From Nonomuraea guangzhouensis (GTDB taxonomy: Bacteria > Actinomycetota > Actinomycetes > Streptosporangiales > Streptosporangiaceae): 64,000 nt of DNA. Location: positions 88,976 through 152,975 of the forward strand of contig NZ_JAHKRM010000016.1 in NCBI RefSeq assembly GCF_019396345.1, given 5' to 3'. A program made the position numbers and the translations under genes. Positions within the stretch are counted from its first letter, which is position 1; each line of letters begins with the position of its first letter. This document shows positions 10,268 to 18,571 of the stretch, piece by piece. The notes under the pieces were generated by a model. That model was not told where the DNA came from. It saw only the letters and a program-made list of their open reading frames with translations, and did no database searches.

Positions 10268-10648
10268 ATGACTGTCATCCGTGACGCTGATGCGCGTCGA
10301 TCAGAGACCGCCGGCGGGATCATGACCACGTTCGCCTCACCGAGCCAGGGGGGTGCGTCGCGGTCTCTGTGGCGGGTCGACGCCAAGCCCGGTGTGGCGG
10401 GGCCGTCGCACGACTTCGACAGCGAGCAGGTGTGGACGTGGCTGACTGGGGCGGCCACCGTCGAGTTGGGCGGGGAGACGTTCGGTGTCGGCCCGGGTGA
10501 CACCGTCGTCATGCCCGCCCACACGGTACGGCGCGTCACGGCCGGCGAGGAGTCCGGCTACACGGCTGTGGTGACGGCACCGGCCGGAGCCAGGGCACTC
10601 GCGGCCGACGGCTCCGACGCCTACGGCACGCCACCGTGGATCGCGTGA
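10268..10648 (+). CDS. Small cupin-domain protein
   Basis: A 126-residue single cupin beta-barrel. TWLTGAATVELGGETFGVGPGDTVVMPAHTVRRVTA is the core. Metal-binding His are few, so enzyme activity is uncertain; such proteins may bind small molecules or act as sensors. It starts seven bases after the GGGGTTGCC segment and is controlled by the divergent MarR gene by position. It is a paralogue of the next gene (shared MTTxASPxQG, WRVDAxPG, VWTWLxGxATVELGGExFxVGPGDT). Confidence 0.72.
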   Translation: MTVIRDADARRSETAGGIMTTFASPSQGGASRSLWRVDAKPGVAGPSHDFDSEQVWTWLTGAATVELGGETFGVGPGDTVVMPAHTVRRVTAGEESGYTAVVTAPAGARALAADGSDAYGTPPWIA

Positions 10649-10659
10649 CCCACCGCCCG

Positions 10660-10870
10660 TACGCCTGACCACAGACCGGTCGCCAACCGCGGGCCGCCCG
10701 TGAACCGCAGGCCGGTCACTTGCCACGCTGCCCGGGACTCGCGCCGCCCGGGACCTGTGGGCCGTCGCCAAGCGCGGGCCCTGGTCGGAGGTCGGTCATT
10801 AACCGTAGGTCGTCGGCGCGCTGCAAACCGATCGTCAATCGCAAGCCGATCACCCCACTCACCAAGGAGA
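10660..10870 (+). repeat. Degenerate direct repeats between the two cupin genes
   Basis: Variants of a short word recur across this spacer: GCCAACCGCGGGCC, GTGAACCGCAGGCCGGTCAC, GCCAAGCGCGGGCC, ATTAACCGTAGGTCGTC, GTCAATCGCAAGCCGATCAC. Spacing is irregular, about 20-45 bases. They are not associated with cas genes and are too degenerate for CRISPR. Confidence 0.45.
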
Positions 10871-10875
10871 AACCG

Positions 10876-11292
10876 ATGCCTGTTGTCCTTTCCGCCGGCT
10901 CCCGCCGGACCGAGACGCCGAACGCCGTCATGACCACCCTCGCCTCACCGACCCAGGGCGCGGCGGGAGCGGCAGTGTGGCGGGTGGACGCCATACCGGG
11001 GATGGTGGGACCAGTCCACGCCCTCGACGCCGAGTCGGTGTGGACGTGGCTGGCCGGGACGGCCACCGTCGAGCTGGGCGGCGAGTTGTTCAGCGTGGGG
11101 CCCGGCGACACCATGGTGCTGCCCGCCGACGTGACCCGGCAGATGACGGCCGATCCACGCGACGGCTTCGCGGCGATCGTGGTCGCCTCTCCGGGAGTCG
11201 AGGCGTACAACCCCGACGGCGTGTCGGACCCGGACGCCTGTGACCTGGCGCCCAAGGGCTCGGAGCGGATGGTCCCGCCCTGGGTGCGGTGA
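10876..11292 (+). CDS. Small cupin-domain protein, paralogue of the preceding gene
   Basis: A 138-residue cupin whose central barrel (WTWLAGTATVELGGELFSVGPGDTMVLPADVTRQMTA) aligns closely with the protein encoded just upstream. It differs in a longer C-terminal tail (YNPDGVSDPDACDLAPKGSE). The ATG at 10876 has AAGGAGAAA five bases before it; the longer reading frame from 10720 runs through the repeat-rich spacer and is rejected. It is a tandem duplicate, probably co-transcribed. Substrate unknown. It converges on mutY. Confidence 0.7.
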   Translation: MPVVLSAGSRRTETPNAVMTTLASPTQGAAGAAVWRVDAIPGMVGPVHALDAESVWTWLAGTATVELGGELFSVGPGDTMVLPADVTRQMTADPRDGFAAIVVASPGVEAYNPDGVSDPDACDLAPKGSERMVPPWVR

Positions 11293-11293
11293 G

Positions 11294-12169
11294 TCAAGAG
11301 TGGGGCAGGCGGTAGGTGCCGTCGTCGAGGTCTTCGGCCAGCCCGTCCGTGATCAGGCCGTCCAGGGCGCGCTCTCGTTGCACCGGATCGTCCCAGACCA
11401 CGTCGAGCGCGGCCTTGGGCACCGGCCCATGGGCCGCCCGCAGCACCGCCAGCAGGCGGCCCCGGCACTGGCGGTCGGTCCCCGCGTACGTCTGGCCCTT
11501 GCGGGCGGGCCCGGCATGCGGCGGTCGGCCGGCCAGGCGCCACGCGCACACCTGGGCGATCGGGCAGTCGGCGCAGCGTGGCGCGCGGGCCGTGCAGACC
11601 AGGGCGCCCAGCTCCATGACGGCCACGCCCCAGCGGGCGGCGCCGAGCTCGGGCAGGAGCGTCTCGGCCAGGCGGCGTTCGGCGGCGGAGGTGGCCGTCG
11701 GTGGATACTCCTCAGCGCGTACCGCCCTGGCGAACACCCGCCGGACGTTGGTGTCGAGGATCGCGTGCCGCCCGCCGTACGCGAAGCTGGCGACCGCGGC
11801 GGCGGTGTACTCGCCGATGCCGGGCAGGGCCAGCAGGGTCGCGTGGTCCGACGGCACCTCGCCGTCGTGCTCCTCGGTGATGGCCTTCGCGCACGCGTGC
11901 AGCCGCAGCGCCCGGCGCGGGTAGCCGAGCCTGCCCCAGTGGCGTACGGCCTCGCCGGGGGGCTCGGCCGCCAGGGCCTTCGGGGTGGGCCAGCGGTTCA
12001 TCCACTCGTGCCAGATGGGCAGGACGCGGACGACCGGGGTCTGCTGCAGCATGATCTCGCTGACCAGCACGCCCCACGGCGTCGCGTCGGCGGTACGCCA
12101 CGGGAGGTCTCGGGCGTTGTCCTCGTACCACTCCAGAACGGGGACGTGTAGGAGGTTCGGCTCAACCAC
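11294..12169 (-). CDS. mutY: A/G-specific adenine DNA glycosylase MutY
   Basis: A 291-residue base-excision repair enzyme that removes adenine mispaired with 8-oxoguanine. The catalytic Glu lies in SEIMLQQTPV, the helix-hairpin-helix is LPGIGEYTAAAVASFAYG, and the catalytic Asp is in AILDTNVRRV. The 4Fe-4S cluster motif C-x6-C-x2-C-x5-C is intact (CTARAPRCADCPIAQVC). The GTG at 12169 has AGGG close upstream; a start at 12238 would overlap the divergent gene region. The C-terminal 8-oxoG-recognition domain is short, as usual in actinobacteria. Confidence 0.93.
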   Translation of the reverse strand: MVEPNLLHVPVLEWYEDNARDLPWRTADATPWGVLVSEIMLQQTPVVRVLPIWHEWMNRWPTPKALAAEPPGEAVRHWGRLGYPRRALRLHACAKAITEEHDGEVPSDHATLLALPGIGEYTAAAVASFAYGGRHAILDTNVRRVFARAVRAEEYPPTATSAAERRLAETLLPELGAARWGVAVMELGALVCTARAPRCADCPIAQVCAWRLAGRPPHAGPARKGQTYAGTDRQCRGRLLAVLRAAHGPVPKAALDVVWDDPVQRERALDGLITDGLAEDLDDGTYRLPHS

Positions 12170-12247
12170 GCGCCCTAGGCTATGCCGAGATGGCGACCAG
12201 CGGCGTGTCGTCACACTCCGTGGCCAATGGATTACCATGCTGTGTGT

Positions 12248-12925
12248 ATGGATCCGGATACGATGGGTGACGGCAGCGGCGACATCTACTGGCGACGGCG
12301 TATGAGCGTCCTGGTGGCTGTTCTCGTCGTGGTGGCGGTTGTCGCTTGGGCGTGTTCCAGCGGGGGGAGCGGGCCGCAGCGGCCCTCAAGCACGCAGAGC
12401 TCCGCGAGCGTCACCCCGACGGCGGCGGATCCGCTGCTCGCCGGCCTGCACACCATGACCGTGAGCACGGCCACCCCCTCGCCCACACCGAGCGCCGGCA
12501 AGGCCACGACGGCGGCCCTGCCGCCCCAGCGGCCCGGCGACCCCTGCAGCGAGGGCGACCTGGTGCTCAGCATGCAGAGCAAGCAGGACGTCTACGCGCC
12601 AGGCGTCCAGCCCAATTTCCTCATCAGCCTGGTCAACACCGGGCCCGTCATGTGCTCCGCCGACGTGGGCCCGCGGTCCATGGAGGTCCGCATCACCTCT
12701 GGGGAGGACCGGATCTGGTCCAACTCCGACTGCGTCAGCGGCGAGGCCACCGAGCTCAGGCAGTTGCAGCGCGGGGTGCCGTTCGTGCGCTCGCTCGACT
12801 GGGACCGGCGCCGCTCCAGCAGCGACTGCCGCACCAGCCCGCCGGCCGCCCTGCCCGGCACGTACGTGGCCGTGGCGCGCATGGGCAGCCTCAAAAGCCC
12901 GATGGGCGTCTTCCACCTTCGCTGA
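12248..12925 (+). CDS. Membrane-anchored extracytoplasmic protein with Ser/Thr-rich linker
   Basis: A 225-residue protein. A short cytoplasmic start leads into RRRMSVLVAVLVVVAVVAWACSS (one membrane helix or uncleaved signal). A Ser/Thr/Pro-rich linker (about residues 40-90) and a C-terminal beta-rich domain with paired Cys follow (DPCSEGDL, MCSADVGPR, NSDCVSG, SSDCRTS). The Cys pattern suggests disulfides outside the cell. It resembles the DUF4232-like secreted proteins only loosely; function unknown. The start among ATG 12248, ATG 12263 and ATG 12302 is uncertain because no strong RBS is visible. Confidence 0.65.
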   Translation: MDPDTMGDGSGDIYWRRRMSVLVAVLVVVAVVAWACSSGGSGPQRPSSTQSSASVTPTAADPLLAGLHTMTVSTATPSPTPSAGKATTAALPPQRPGDPCSEGDLVLSMQSKQDVYAPGVQPNFLISLVNTGPVMCSADVGPRSMEVRITSGEDRIWSNSDCVSGEATELRQLQRGVPFVRSLDWDRRRSSSDCRTSPPAALPGTYVAVARMGSLKSPMGVFHLR

Positions 12926-12939
12926 GAAAGGCAGAGAGC

Positions 12940-14022
12940 TCAGACGTAGCGCTCCAGGATGGACGATTCCGCGAGCCGGGAGAGCCCCTCGCGGACGCTG
13001 CGCGCCCGGGACTCGCCGACGCCCCCCACGGCCTGGAGGTCGTCGATGCTGGCCGCCAGCAGCTTCTGCAGCCCGCCGAAGTGGTTGACCAGCCGATCGA
13101 CCACGGTCGCGGGCAGGCGGGGCACCTTGGCCAGCAGGCGGAACCCGCGCGGGCTGACCGGGCTGTCGAGCGTCTCGTCCTCGCCGTGTCCCAGCACGTG
13201 GGCGACCGTCGCGAGGTTGAGCAACTCCTCGCTCGAGAGCGCGTCGAGATCGTGCATGGCCTCCGTGAGGCGCCGGTGCCGGCGGCCGGCGGGGGCCGGG
13301 AGATAGTCGCGCACGACCAGCTCACGCTCCGAGTCGACGCCCGCCACCAGCTCGTCGAGCTGCAGCGACAGGAGCCTGCCGTCGGTGCCGAGCTCGACCA
13401 CGTAGCCCTTGATCTCGTCGGAGATGCGCCTGACCATCTCCAGCCGCTGGGCGACGGCGGCCACGTCACGGACCGTCACCAGGTCCTCGATCTCCAGGGC
13501 CGACAGCGTGCCGGAGACCTCGTCGAGGCGGTGCTTGTAGCGTTCGAGCGTGGCCAGGGCCTGGTTGGCCTTGGACAGGATGGCCGCCGACTCCTCCAGC
13601 ACGTAGCGGATGCCGTCGAGATAGAGGGCGATGATCCGCATCGACTTGCTGATCGCGATGATCGGCAGTCCGGTCTGGCGGGCGACCCGCTGCGCGGTGC
13701 GGTGGCGGGTGCCCGACTCGTCGGTGGGGATGCCCGGGTCCGGCACCAGGTGCACGGCGGCGCGGACGATCCGCTGGCCGTCGCCGACCACGATCGCGCC
13801 GTCCATCTTGGCCAGCTCGCGCAGGCGCGTGGCCGAGAACTCGACATCGAGCTCGAACCCGCCGCTGCACACCTCTTCGACCACTCCGTTGTAGCCGAGC
13901 ACGATCAGGCCGCCGGTCTGACCGCGCAGGATCCGCTCCAAGCCGTCGCGTAGCGGTGTGCCCGGGGCCACCGAGGCCAGGGCTTCGCGACGGCGGTCGT
14001 CGAGACTCCTGTCGTTTGGCAC
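12940..14022 (-). CDS. disA: DisA, DNA-integrity scanning diadenylate cyclase
   Basis: A 360-residue octameric enzyme that makes c-di-AMP from two ATP while scanning DNA. The DAC domain (about residues 1-145) keeps both signature motifs, DGA at 74-76 and RHR at 106-108. The middle helical linker is followed by a C-terminal helix-hairpin-helix region (LVNHFGGLQKLLAASIDDLQAVGGVGESRA). It starts at GTG with GGGGGT upstream. It lies 41 bases after radA on the same strand, the usual actinobacterial order, and RadA is known to interact with DisA in other bacteria. Its product is the ligand of the riboswitch at about 1.4 kb. Confidence 0.96.
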   Translation of the reverse strand: MPNDRSLDDRRREALASVAPGTPLRDGLERILRGQTGGLIVLGYNGVVEEVCSGGFELDVEFSATRLRELAKMDGAIVVGDGQRIVRAAVHLVPDPGIPTDESGTRHRTAQRVARQTGLPIIAISKSMRIIALYLDGIRYVLEESAAILSKANQALATLERYKHRLDEVSGTLSALEIEDLVTVRDVAAVAQRLEMVRRISDEIKGYVVELGTDGRLLSLQLDELVAGVDSERELVVRDYLPAPAGRRHRRLTEAMHDLDALSSEELLNLATVAHVLGHGEDETLDSPVSPRGFRLLAKVPRLPATVVDRLVNHFGGLQKLLAASIDDLQAVGGVGESRARSVREGLSRLAESSILERYV

Positions 14023-14063
14023 CTGACCCCCGTGTCGAAATAGTCAGGTCAAGCTTAGCCGCG

Positions 14064-15470
14064 CTATGTGACGTGTGTGAGTGCGTCCCAGACGTTCTCC
14101 ACCTCGACCACCTCGAAGCCCGGCGCGAACGCCACCGGCCCCACGGGCACCAGGGAACGCTGTCCGTCACGTCGGCTGCTGCCCTGGTCGAGGGATCCGG
14201 CGGGCACCAGCCCGCGTTTGAACCCCAGGCGCGCGGCCTCGCTCAGCCGCCGCCGCACGTCCTTCACCGGGCGCAACTCGCCCGCCAGCCCCACCTCGCC
14301 CATGGCCACCAGACCGGCCGGCAGCGGCTTGTCACCCGCCGCGCTGGCCACCGCCAGCATCACCGACAGGTCGATGGCCGGATCGGACAGCTTGATGCCG
14401 CCCACGGTCGCGGTGAACACGTCGCAGCCGCCCAGCTTGGCGTTGAGCCGGCGTTCGAGGACGGCGAGGATCATCTGCACCCGGAAGGTGTCGAGGCCCG
14501 AGGAGGTGCGCCGGGGCTGCTGCGCCTCGGTGCGGGCGACCAGGGCCTGCACCTCGGCGGGCAGCGGCCGGGTGCCCTCGACCGTGACGGTCACGCAGGT
14601 GCCAGGCACCGGCTGGCTGCGCCGCGAGACGAACAGCCCGCTCGGGTCGGTGATGCCCTCGATGCCGCGCTCGTGCAGGTCGAAGCAGCCGACCTCCTCC
14701 GTGGGGCCGAATCTGTTCTTGATCGCGCGGACCATCCGCAGCCGGGAGTGGCGGTCGCCCTCGAAGCTGAGCACGACGTCCACGAGGTGCTCCAGGGTGC
14801 GCGGTCCGGCGATCGAGCCTTCCTTGGTGACGTGGCCGACGAGCACGGTGGCCATGTTGCGCTCCTTGGCCAGCCGGACCAGATTGGCGGCCACCTCCCG
14901 CACCTGCGTCACCCCGCCCGGCACGCCGGTGGCCTGCGCGGAGCCGACCGTCTGCACCGAGTCGACGACGAGCATCTTGGGCTGGACCTTGTCGACATGC
15001 GCGACCAGCGCCGACAGCTCGGTCTCCGCCGCGAGGTAGAGGTGGTCGCGGATGGCGCCGATGCGGTCGGCCCGCAACCGCACCTGGGCCGCCGACTCCT
15101 CGCCCGTGACGTAGAGCACGGTGTCGCGCTCGGAGATGCGGGCGGCCGCTTCGAGCAGCAGCGTCGACTTGCCGATGCCGGGCTCGCCGGCCAGCAGCAC
15201 CACCGCCCCGGGCACCAGGCCGCCGCCGAGGACCCGGTCGAGCTCGCTCACGCCGGTCGTGCGCGCGGTCGCCGTCTCGGCCTTGACCTGGCCGATCGGC
15301 ACCGCGGGCGCGGTCGTCGCGCCGGCCTGGACGACGTGCACCCCGGCGCGCGCGCCCTCCTCGTCGACCGTGCCCCAGGCCTGGCACTCGCCGCACCGGC
15401 CCACCCACTTCGTGGTGCGCCACCCGCACTCGGCGCAGCGGTAACCGGGCTTCTGCGCAGACTTGACCAT
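14064..15470 (-). CDS. radA: DNA repair protein RadA
   Basis: A 468-residue RecA-like branch-migration helicase. The N-terminal zinc finger is C12-x2-C15 with C26-x2-C29 (YRCAECGW, GRCGECQ). Walker A is GEPGIGKST at about 95-103, the RadA-specific KNRFG motif is present (AIKNRFGPTEE), and a Lon-like C-terminal domain ends the protein. The ATG at 15470 matches the usual start MVKSAQKPGYRC; ten further codons from a TTG are possible. It is upstream of and probably co-transcribed with disA. Confidence 0.95.
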   Translation of the reverse strand: MVKSAQKPGYRCAECGWRTTKWVGRCGECQAWGTVDEEGARAGVHVVQAGATTAPAVPIGQVKAETATARTTGVSELDRVLGGGLVPGAVVLLAGEPGIGKSTLLLEAAARISERDTVLYVTGEESAAQVRLRADRIGAIRDHLYLAAETELSALVAHVDKVQPKMLVVDSVQTVGSAQATGVPGGVTQVREVAANLVRLAKERNMATVLVGHVTKEGSIAGPRTLEHLVDVVLSFEGDRHSRLRMVRAIKNRFGPTEEVGCFDLHERGIEGITDPSGLFVSRRSQPVPGTCVTVTVEGTRPLPAEVQALVARTEAQQPRRTSSGLDTFRVQMILAVLERRLNAKLGGCDVFTATVGGIKLSDPAIDLSVMLAVASAAGDKPLPAGLVAMGEVGLAGELRPVKDVRRRLSEAARLGFKRGLVPAGSLDQGSSRRDGQRSLVPVGPVAFAPGFEVVEVENVWDALTHVT

Positions 15471-15526
15471 GCGGAGCAGGCTAGCGGCCCGCGCCGACAA
15501 ACTTCACGAGGTATGGGATCGACGGC

Positions 15527-15832
15527 CTACTTCAGGCCCAGTTCGGCCTCGATCATGCGCTTGGGCTTGGCGCCGACGACCTGCTTGACCGGCGCCCCGT
15601 TCTCGAACAGCAGCATCGTGGGCAGCCCCATGACGCCATAGCGGGCCGAGATCTCAGGGTGTTCGTCGCTGTTGAGCTTGCCGATGGTCAGGCCGTGCTC
15701 GGTCTCGATCTCCGCGAGCACGGGGGCGACCATGCGGCACGGCCCGCACCATTCGGCCCAGAAGTCGACCAGCACCGGCTTGTCGCTCTTGAGTACTTGC
15801 TCCTCGAAGTTCGAGGCGGTCAGCTCAATCAT
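15527..15832 (-). CDS. trxA: Thioredoxin
   Basis: A 101-residue thioredoxin with the active site WCGPC (FWAEWCGPCRMVAP) and the cis-Pro loop MGLPTMLLF. It reduces protein disulfides in the cytoplasm. AAAGGAGAGAA precedes the ATG at 15832. The start overlaps the stop of the MerR gene by ATGA, so the two are translationally coupled. This makes thioredoxin the likely target of that regulator. Confidence 0.93.
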   Translation of the reverse strand: MIELTASNFEEQVLKSDKPVLVDFWAEWCGPCRMVAPVLAEIETEHGLTIGKLNSDEHPEISARYGVMGLPTMLLFENGAPVKQVVGAKPKRMIEAELGLK

Positions 15833-16203
15833 TTCTCTCCTTTGAGCACGCAACCAGGGCACGCCGCGCCGAGCTGGGCGGCGACTTCGGCGCGCCGGGT
15901 GAGCAGAACGCGGATCTCGTCGTCGATCTCGGCCAGCTTGCGCTGGTAGACCGCGACCGACTCGCGGCAGGAGCCGCCCGTACTGTGGCCGGAGCGCAGG
16001 CAGTCGACGAACGGCCGCGTGTCCTCCAGCGTGAACCCCACGGACAGCAGCGCCCGGATCTCGGACACCAGCTTGATGTCCTCCTCCGCGTAGTCGCGAT
16101 AGCCGTTGGACCCGCGTCTGGCCGTGAGCAGCCCATGCTGCTCGTAGTAGCGGAGTGATCGGGTGCTCACCCCGGTCCGTTCGGCCAGCTCTCCGATGCG
16201 CAT
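15829..16203 (-). CDS. MerR-family regulator with four Cys, coupled to thioredoxin
   Basis: A 124-residue MerR-type protein. The N-terminal winged helix is clear (MRIGELAERTGVSTRSLRYY, then NGYRDYAEED), and a dimerisation helix follows. Cys occur at 68, 79, 115 and 118; the last two form a C-terminal CPGC motif. This suggests a thiol-redox or metal sensor. Overlap with the thioredoxin gene favours a redox role. Its own promoter carries a 24-bp dyad in a long spacer, the classical MerR arrangement, implying autoregulation. Confidence 0.85.
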   Translation of the reverse strand: MRIGELAERTGVSTRSLRYYEQHGLLTARRGSNGYRDYAEEDIKLVSEIRALLSVGFTLEDTRPFVDCLRSGHSTGGSCRESVAVYQRKLAEIDDEIRVLLTRRAEVAAQLGAACPGCVLKGEK

Positions 16204-16218
16204 GCCCCTACGCTAAAC

Positions 16219-16242
16219 GTTGACACTGACGTCAATGTCAAC
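16219..16242 (-). promoter_or_regulatory. MerR-type promoter/operator with 24-bp dyad
   Basis: The 24-bp sequence is an inverted repeat with a single mismatched pair, centred on ACGT between 16230 and 16231. On the minus strand it starts with a -35 TTGACA and reaches a weak -10 (TTTAGC) after about 18 bases. A long spacer covered by a dyad is what MerR activators twist. The start codon at 16203 is very close, so the transcript leader must be short. Confidence 0.7.
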
Positions 16243-16246
16243 CCCC

Positions 16247-16945
16247 CTAGAACGAGCGCCAGCGCAGGATGTTCGGGTAGGGCAGTTCCAGGCCGGGCGT
16301 CTCGGCGATCGCCTGCGCGGCCACCTCGGGCGTGAACTCGATCCGCAGCACCGCCTCCAGGTCGGCCCGGCGGGTGAAGGCCATCCGCAGGTCGAGCGGC
16401 TGCCGCTGCCACCCGTGGAGGTCCCAGAAGGCCTCCACGGCCTTGGCGGAGTAGGTGGGCACCGTGCGCTGGAACCACCTGCCGAAGGCCCCGCGGGTGG
16501 CGTCCAGGTCGATGACGAAGGCCGCGCCGCCCCGTCGTACCACCCGGGAGAGCTCGCGTAAGCCGGGCTCGCAGCCGGGACCGAAGAAGTAGGCCCAGCG
16601 CGCCACCGCGACGTCCACGGACGCGTCGGGCAGCGGCAGGTCCTGCGCGGCGGCGGCGTGGACCTCGACGGAGGGCAGCCCGGCGCAGCGGCGGCGGGCG
16701 AGCGTGACCAGATCGCCATGGGGCTCGACGCCGATCACCTTCGCCGCCTCGGCCGCGAACGCCGGCAGGTGATAGCCGGTGCCGCAGCCGATGTCGAGCA
16801 CGGTGGCGCCGTTCCAGGAACGCAGGGCGCGCATCGCCGCGTTGGCGGCGCCGTCCGGGTCGACGGCGCGATTCTCCAGCTCGTAGACCTGGGGGGTGTG
16901 CCAGATGTTGGGGCTGGGGATGGCGCCTTTGGCGATCCGTGGCAT
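16247..16945 (-). CDS. SAM-dependent methyltransferase, class I
   Basis: A 232-residue Rossmann-fold methyltransferase. Motif I is VLDIGCGTGYH, an acidic residue after beta-2 sits in VIGVEPHG, and post-motif I is AAAQDLPLPDASVDVAVA. The opening PNIWHTPQVYELENRAVDP resembles small-molecule methyltransferases of the UbiE/COQ5 type. It ends four bases upstream of the MerR operator, so some readthrough into merR-trxA is possible. Substrate unknown. Confidence 0.8.
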   Translation of the reverse strand: MPRIAKGAIPSPNIWHTPQVYELENRAVDPDGAANAAMRALRSWNGATVLDIGCGTGYHLPAFAAEAAKVIGVEPHGDLVTLARRRCAGLPSVEVHAAAAQDLPLPDASVDVAVARWAYFFGPGCEPGLRELSRVVRRGGAAFVIDLDATRGAFGRWFQRTVPTYSAKAVEAFWDLHGWQRQPLDLRMAFTRRADLEAVLRIEFTPEVAAQAIAETPGLELPYPNILRWRSF

Positions 16946-17000
16946 GGCCCAACCGTACGGGGCGCGCGCCAGAACGTCGTCACCGGCTTAGGCTGGCAGC

Positions 17001-17810
17001 GTGGCTGATGTCATCCGTGTGCCCAATGCGAAGATCGCGTTGTCCACCGCCTCGGTATATCCGGAACGCACTCCCGACGCGTTCGAGCTGGCCGCGCGGC
17101 TTGGCTACGACGGGGTCGAGATCATGGTCGGCGCCGATCCCGTGAGCCAGGACATCGACGTGATCGAGCGGCTCTCTGAGCACTACGAGGTCCCCGTGCT
17201 GGCCATCCACGCCCCGTGCCTGCTCGTCACGCAGCGCGTCTGGGGCCGCGACCCCTGGGCCAAGCTGGTCAAGGCACAGAAGGCCGCCGAACGGCTGGGC
17301 GCCTCGACGGTCGTGGTGCATCCACCGTTCCGCTGGCAGCGCGAATACGCGCGCGACTTCGAGACCGGCCTGGCCAGGATGCGTGACGAGACCGGCGTCA
17401 CGTTCGCGGTGGAGAACATGTTCCCGCTCAAGGCCAGAAGCAACGACGTGGTCCCCTACTCGCCCAGCTGGGACCCGACCGACTACGACTTCCCGCACGT
17501 CACGCTCGACCTGTCGCACACGGCCGTCTCGGGCAGCGACGCCATGGAGATGGCCGCCAAGCTCGGCGACCGGCTCGCGCACCTGCACCTGGCCGACGGC
17601 CTCGGCGTGACGAACAAGGACGAGCACCTCGTACCCGGCAGGGGCAACCAACCCTGCGCGCCCATGCTGGAACGGCTGGCCAACTCCGGCTACGGCGGGC
17701 TGGTCGTGCTGGAGATCAACACCCGCAAGGCGGCCAGCCGTACGGAGCGGATCGACGACCTGGCGGAGGCACTCGCCTTCGCCCGCCTCTACCTGGCGGC
17801 GGCCAGATGA
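17001..17810 (+). CDS. Sugar phosphate isomerase/epimerase, TIM-barrel AP-endonuclease-2-like
   Basis: A 269-residue xylose-isomerase-like TIM barrel. Metal-binding residues are visible in GYDGVEIMV, VVVHPPFRW, AVENMFP, TLDLSHTAVSG, HLHLADG and VVLEINT. It probably isomerises or cleaves a small carbohydrate; the substrate is unknown. It starts at GTG 55 bases from the divergent methyltransferase. The stop overlaps the next ATG (ATGA), so it leads a three-gene operon with a methyltransferase and a TetR regulator. Confidence 0.82.
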   Translation: MADVIRVPNAKIALSTASVYPERTPDAFELAARLGYDGVEIMVGADPVSQDIDVIERLSEHYEVPVLAIHAPCLLVTQRVWGRDPWAKLVKAQKAAERLGASTVVVHPPFRWQREYARDFETGLARMRDETGVTFAVENMFPLKARSNDVVPYSPSWDPTDYDFPHVTLDLSHTAVSGSDAMEMAAKLGDRLAHLHLADGLGVTNKDEHLVPGRGNQPCAPMLERLANSGYGGLVVLEINTRKAASRTERIDDLAEALAFARLYLAAAR

Positions 17811-18571
17811 GCGTGGGGCCGATGAGGGAGCTCGGCAGGGTGTTCGACAGCGTCGCCGACGCCTATGACGCGGGCCGGCCGACATACCCCGACGAGATGT
17901 ACCACGCGCTGTCGGAAGTGTCCGGCATCCAGCTCGCCGGCGCGACGGCGGTCGACGTGGGCGCCGGTACCGGCATCCTGACGCGTGCCCTGCGGGCCCG
18001 CGGCTCGCGGGTGATCGCGGTGGACGCGGGCTCGGAGATGCTCGCCCGCCTGCTCTCGAAGGCCACGGACGACGGCATCGCCGCGCTGCTCGCGGACGGC
18101 AACGCCCTGCCGCTGACCGACGGGGTGGCCGACCTGGTGACGTACGCCCAGTCCTGGCACTGGCTCGACCCGGTGGTCTCGATCGCCGAGGCCAGGCGGG
18201 TGCTGCGGCCCGACGGGGCCATCGTGGGCTGCTGGAACCTCGCCCACGCCGCCGAGGCCGAATGGCTGGCCGCCCACGAGGCGCGGCTGGCGGCGGAGTG
18301 CCCGACCTACTGGGGTCCGGCGCTGGCGGAGTGGTCCGTGCCGCCCATCGCCGCCGCCATGGAGGTGGTCGAGGAGCGCTGGATCGCCTGGACCAGGCTG
18401 GTCGGCATCGAGGACTTCCTGCTCAACCTGCGTTCGCATTCCTACATGGCGGCGCTGTCTCCCGAGGCCGCCGACGATCTCGTCGCGCGGCAGCGGGTGG
18501 AGCTCAGGAAGGTCTTCCCCGAGGGAGTCCTGTACGTGCCCATGCGGGTCTATCTGGCGGTGGGCAAGTGA
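17807..18571 (+). CDS. SAM-dependent methyltransferase, class I
   Basis: A 254-residue methyltransferase with motif I as VDVGAGTGILTRALRARG, an acidic residue in VIAVDAGSEML, and the late motif ADLVTYAQSWHWLDP. The FDSVADAYDAGRPTYPDEMY opening is typical of the Methyltransf_11/25 group. Its start overlaps the isomerase stop by four bases and its stop overlaps the TetR start as GTGA, so the three are translationally coupled. Substrate unknown. Confidence 0.83.
   Translation: MSVGPMRELGRVFDSVADAYDAGRPTYPDEMYHALSEVSGIQLAGATAVDVGAGTGILTRALRARGSRVIAVDAGSEMLARLLSKATDDGIAALLADGNALPLTDGVADLVTYAQSWHWLDPVVSIAEARRVLRPDGAIVGCWNLAHAAEAEWLAAHEARLAAECPTYWGPALAEWSVPPIAAAMEVVEERWIAWTRLVGIEDFLLNLRSHSYMAALSPEAADDLVARQRVELRKVFPEGVLYVPMRVYLAVGK

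Noticed and set aside
13956..15641. 561-residue plus-strand frame opposite radA
   Set aside because: Antisense shadow of radA; His/Arg/Gly-rich without domains.
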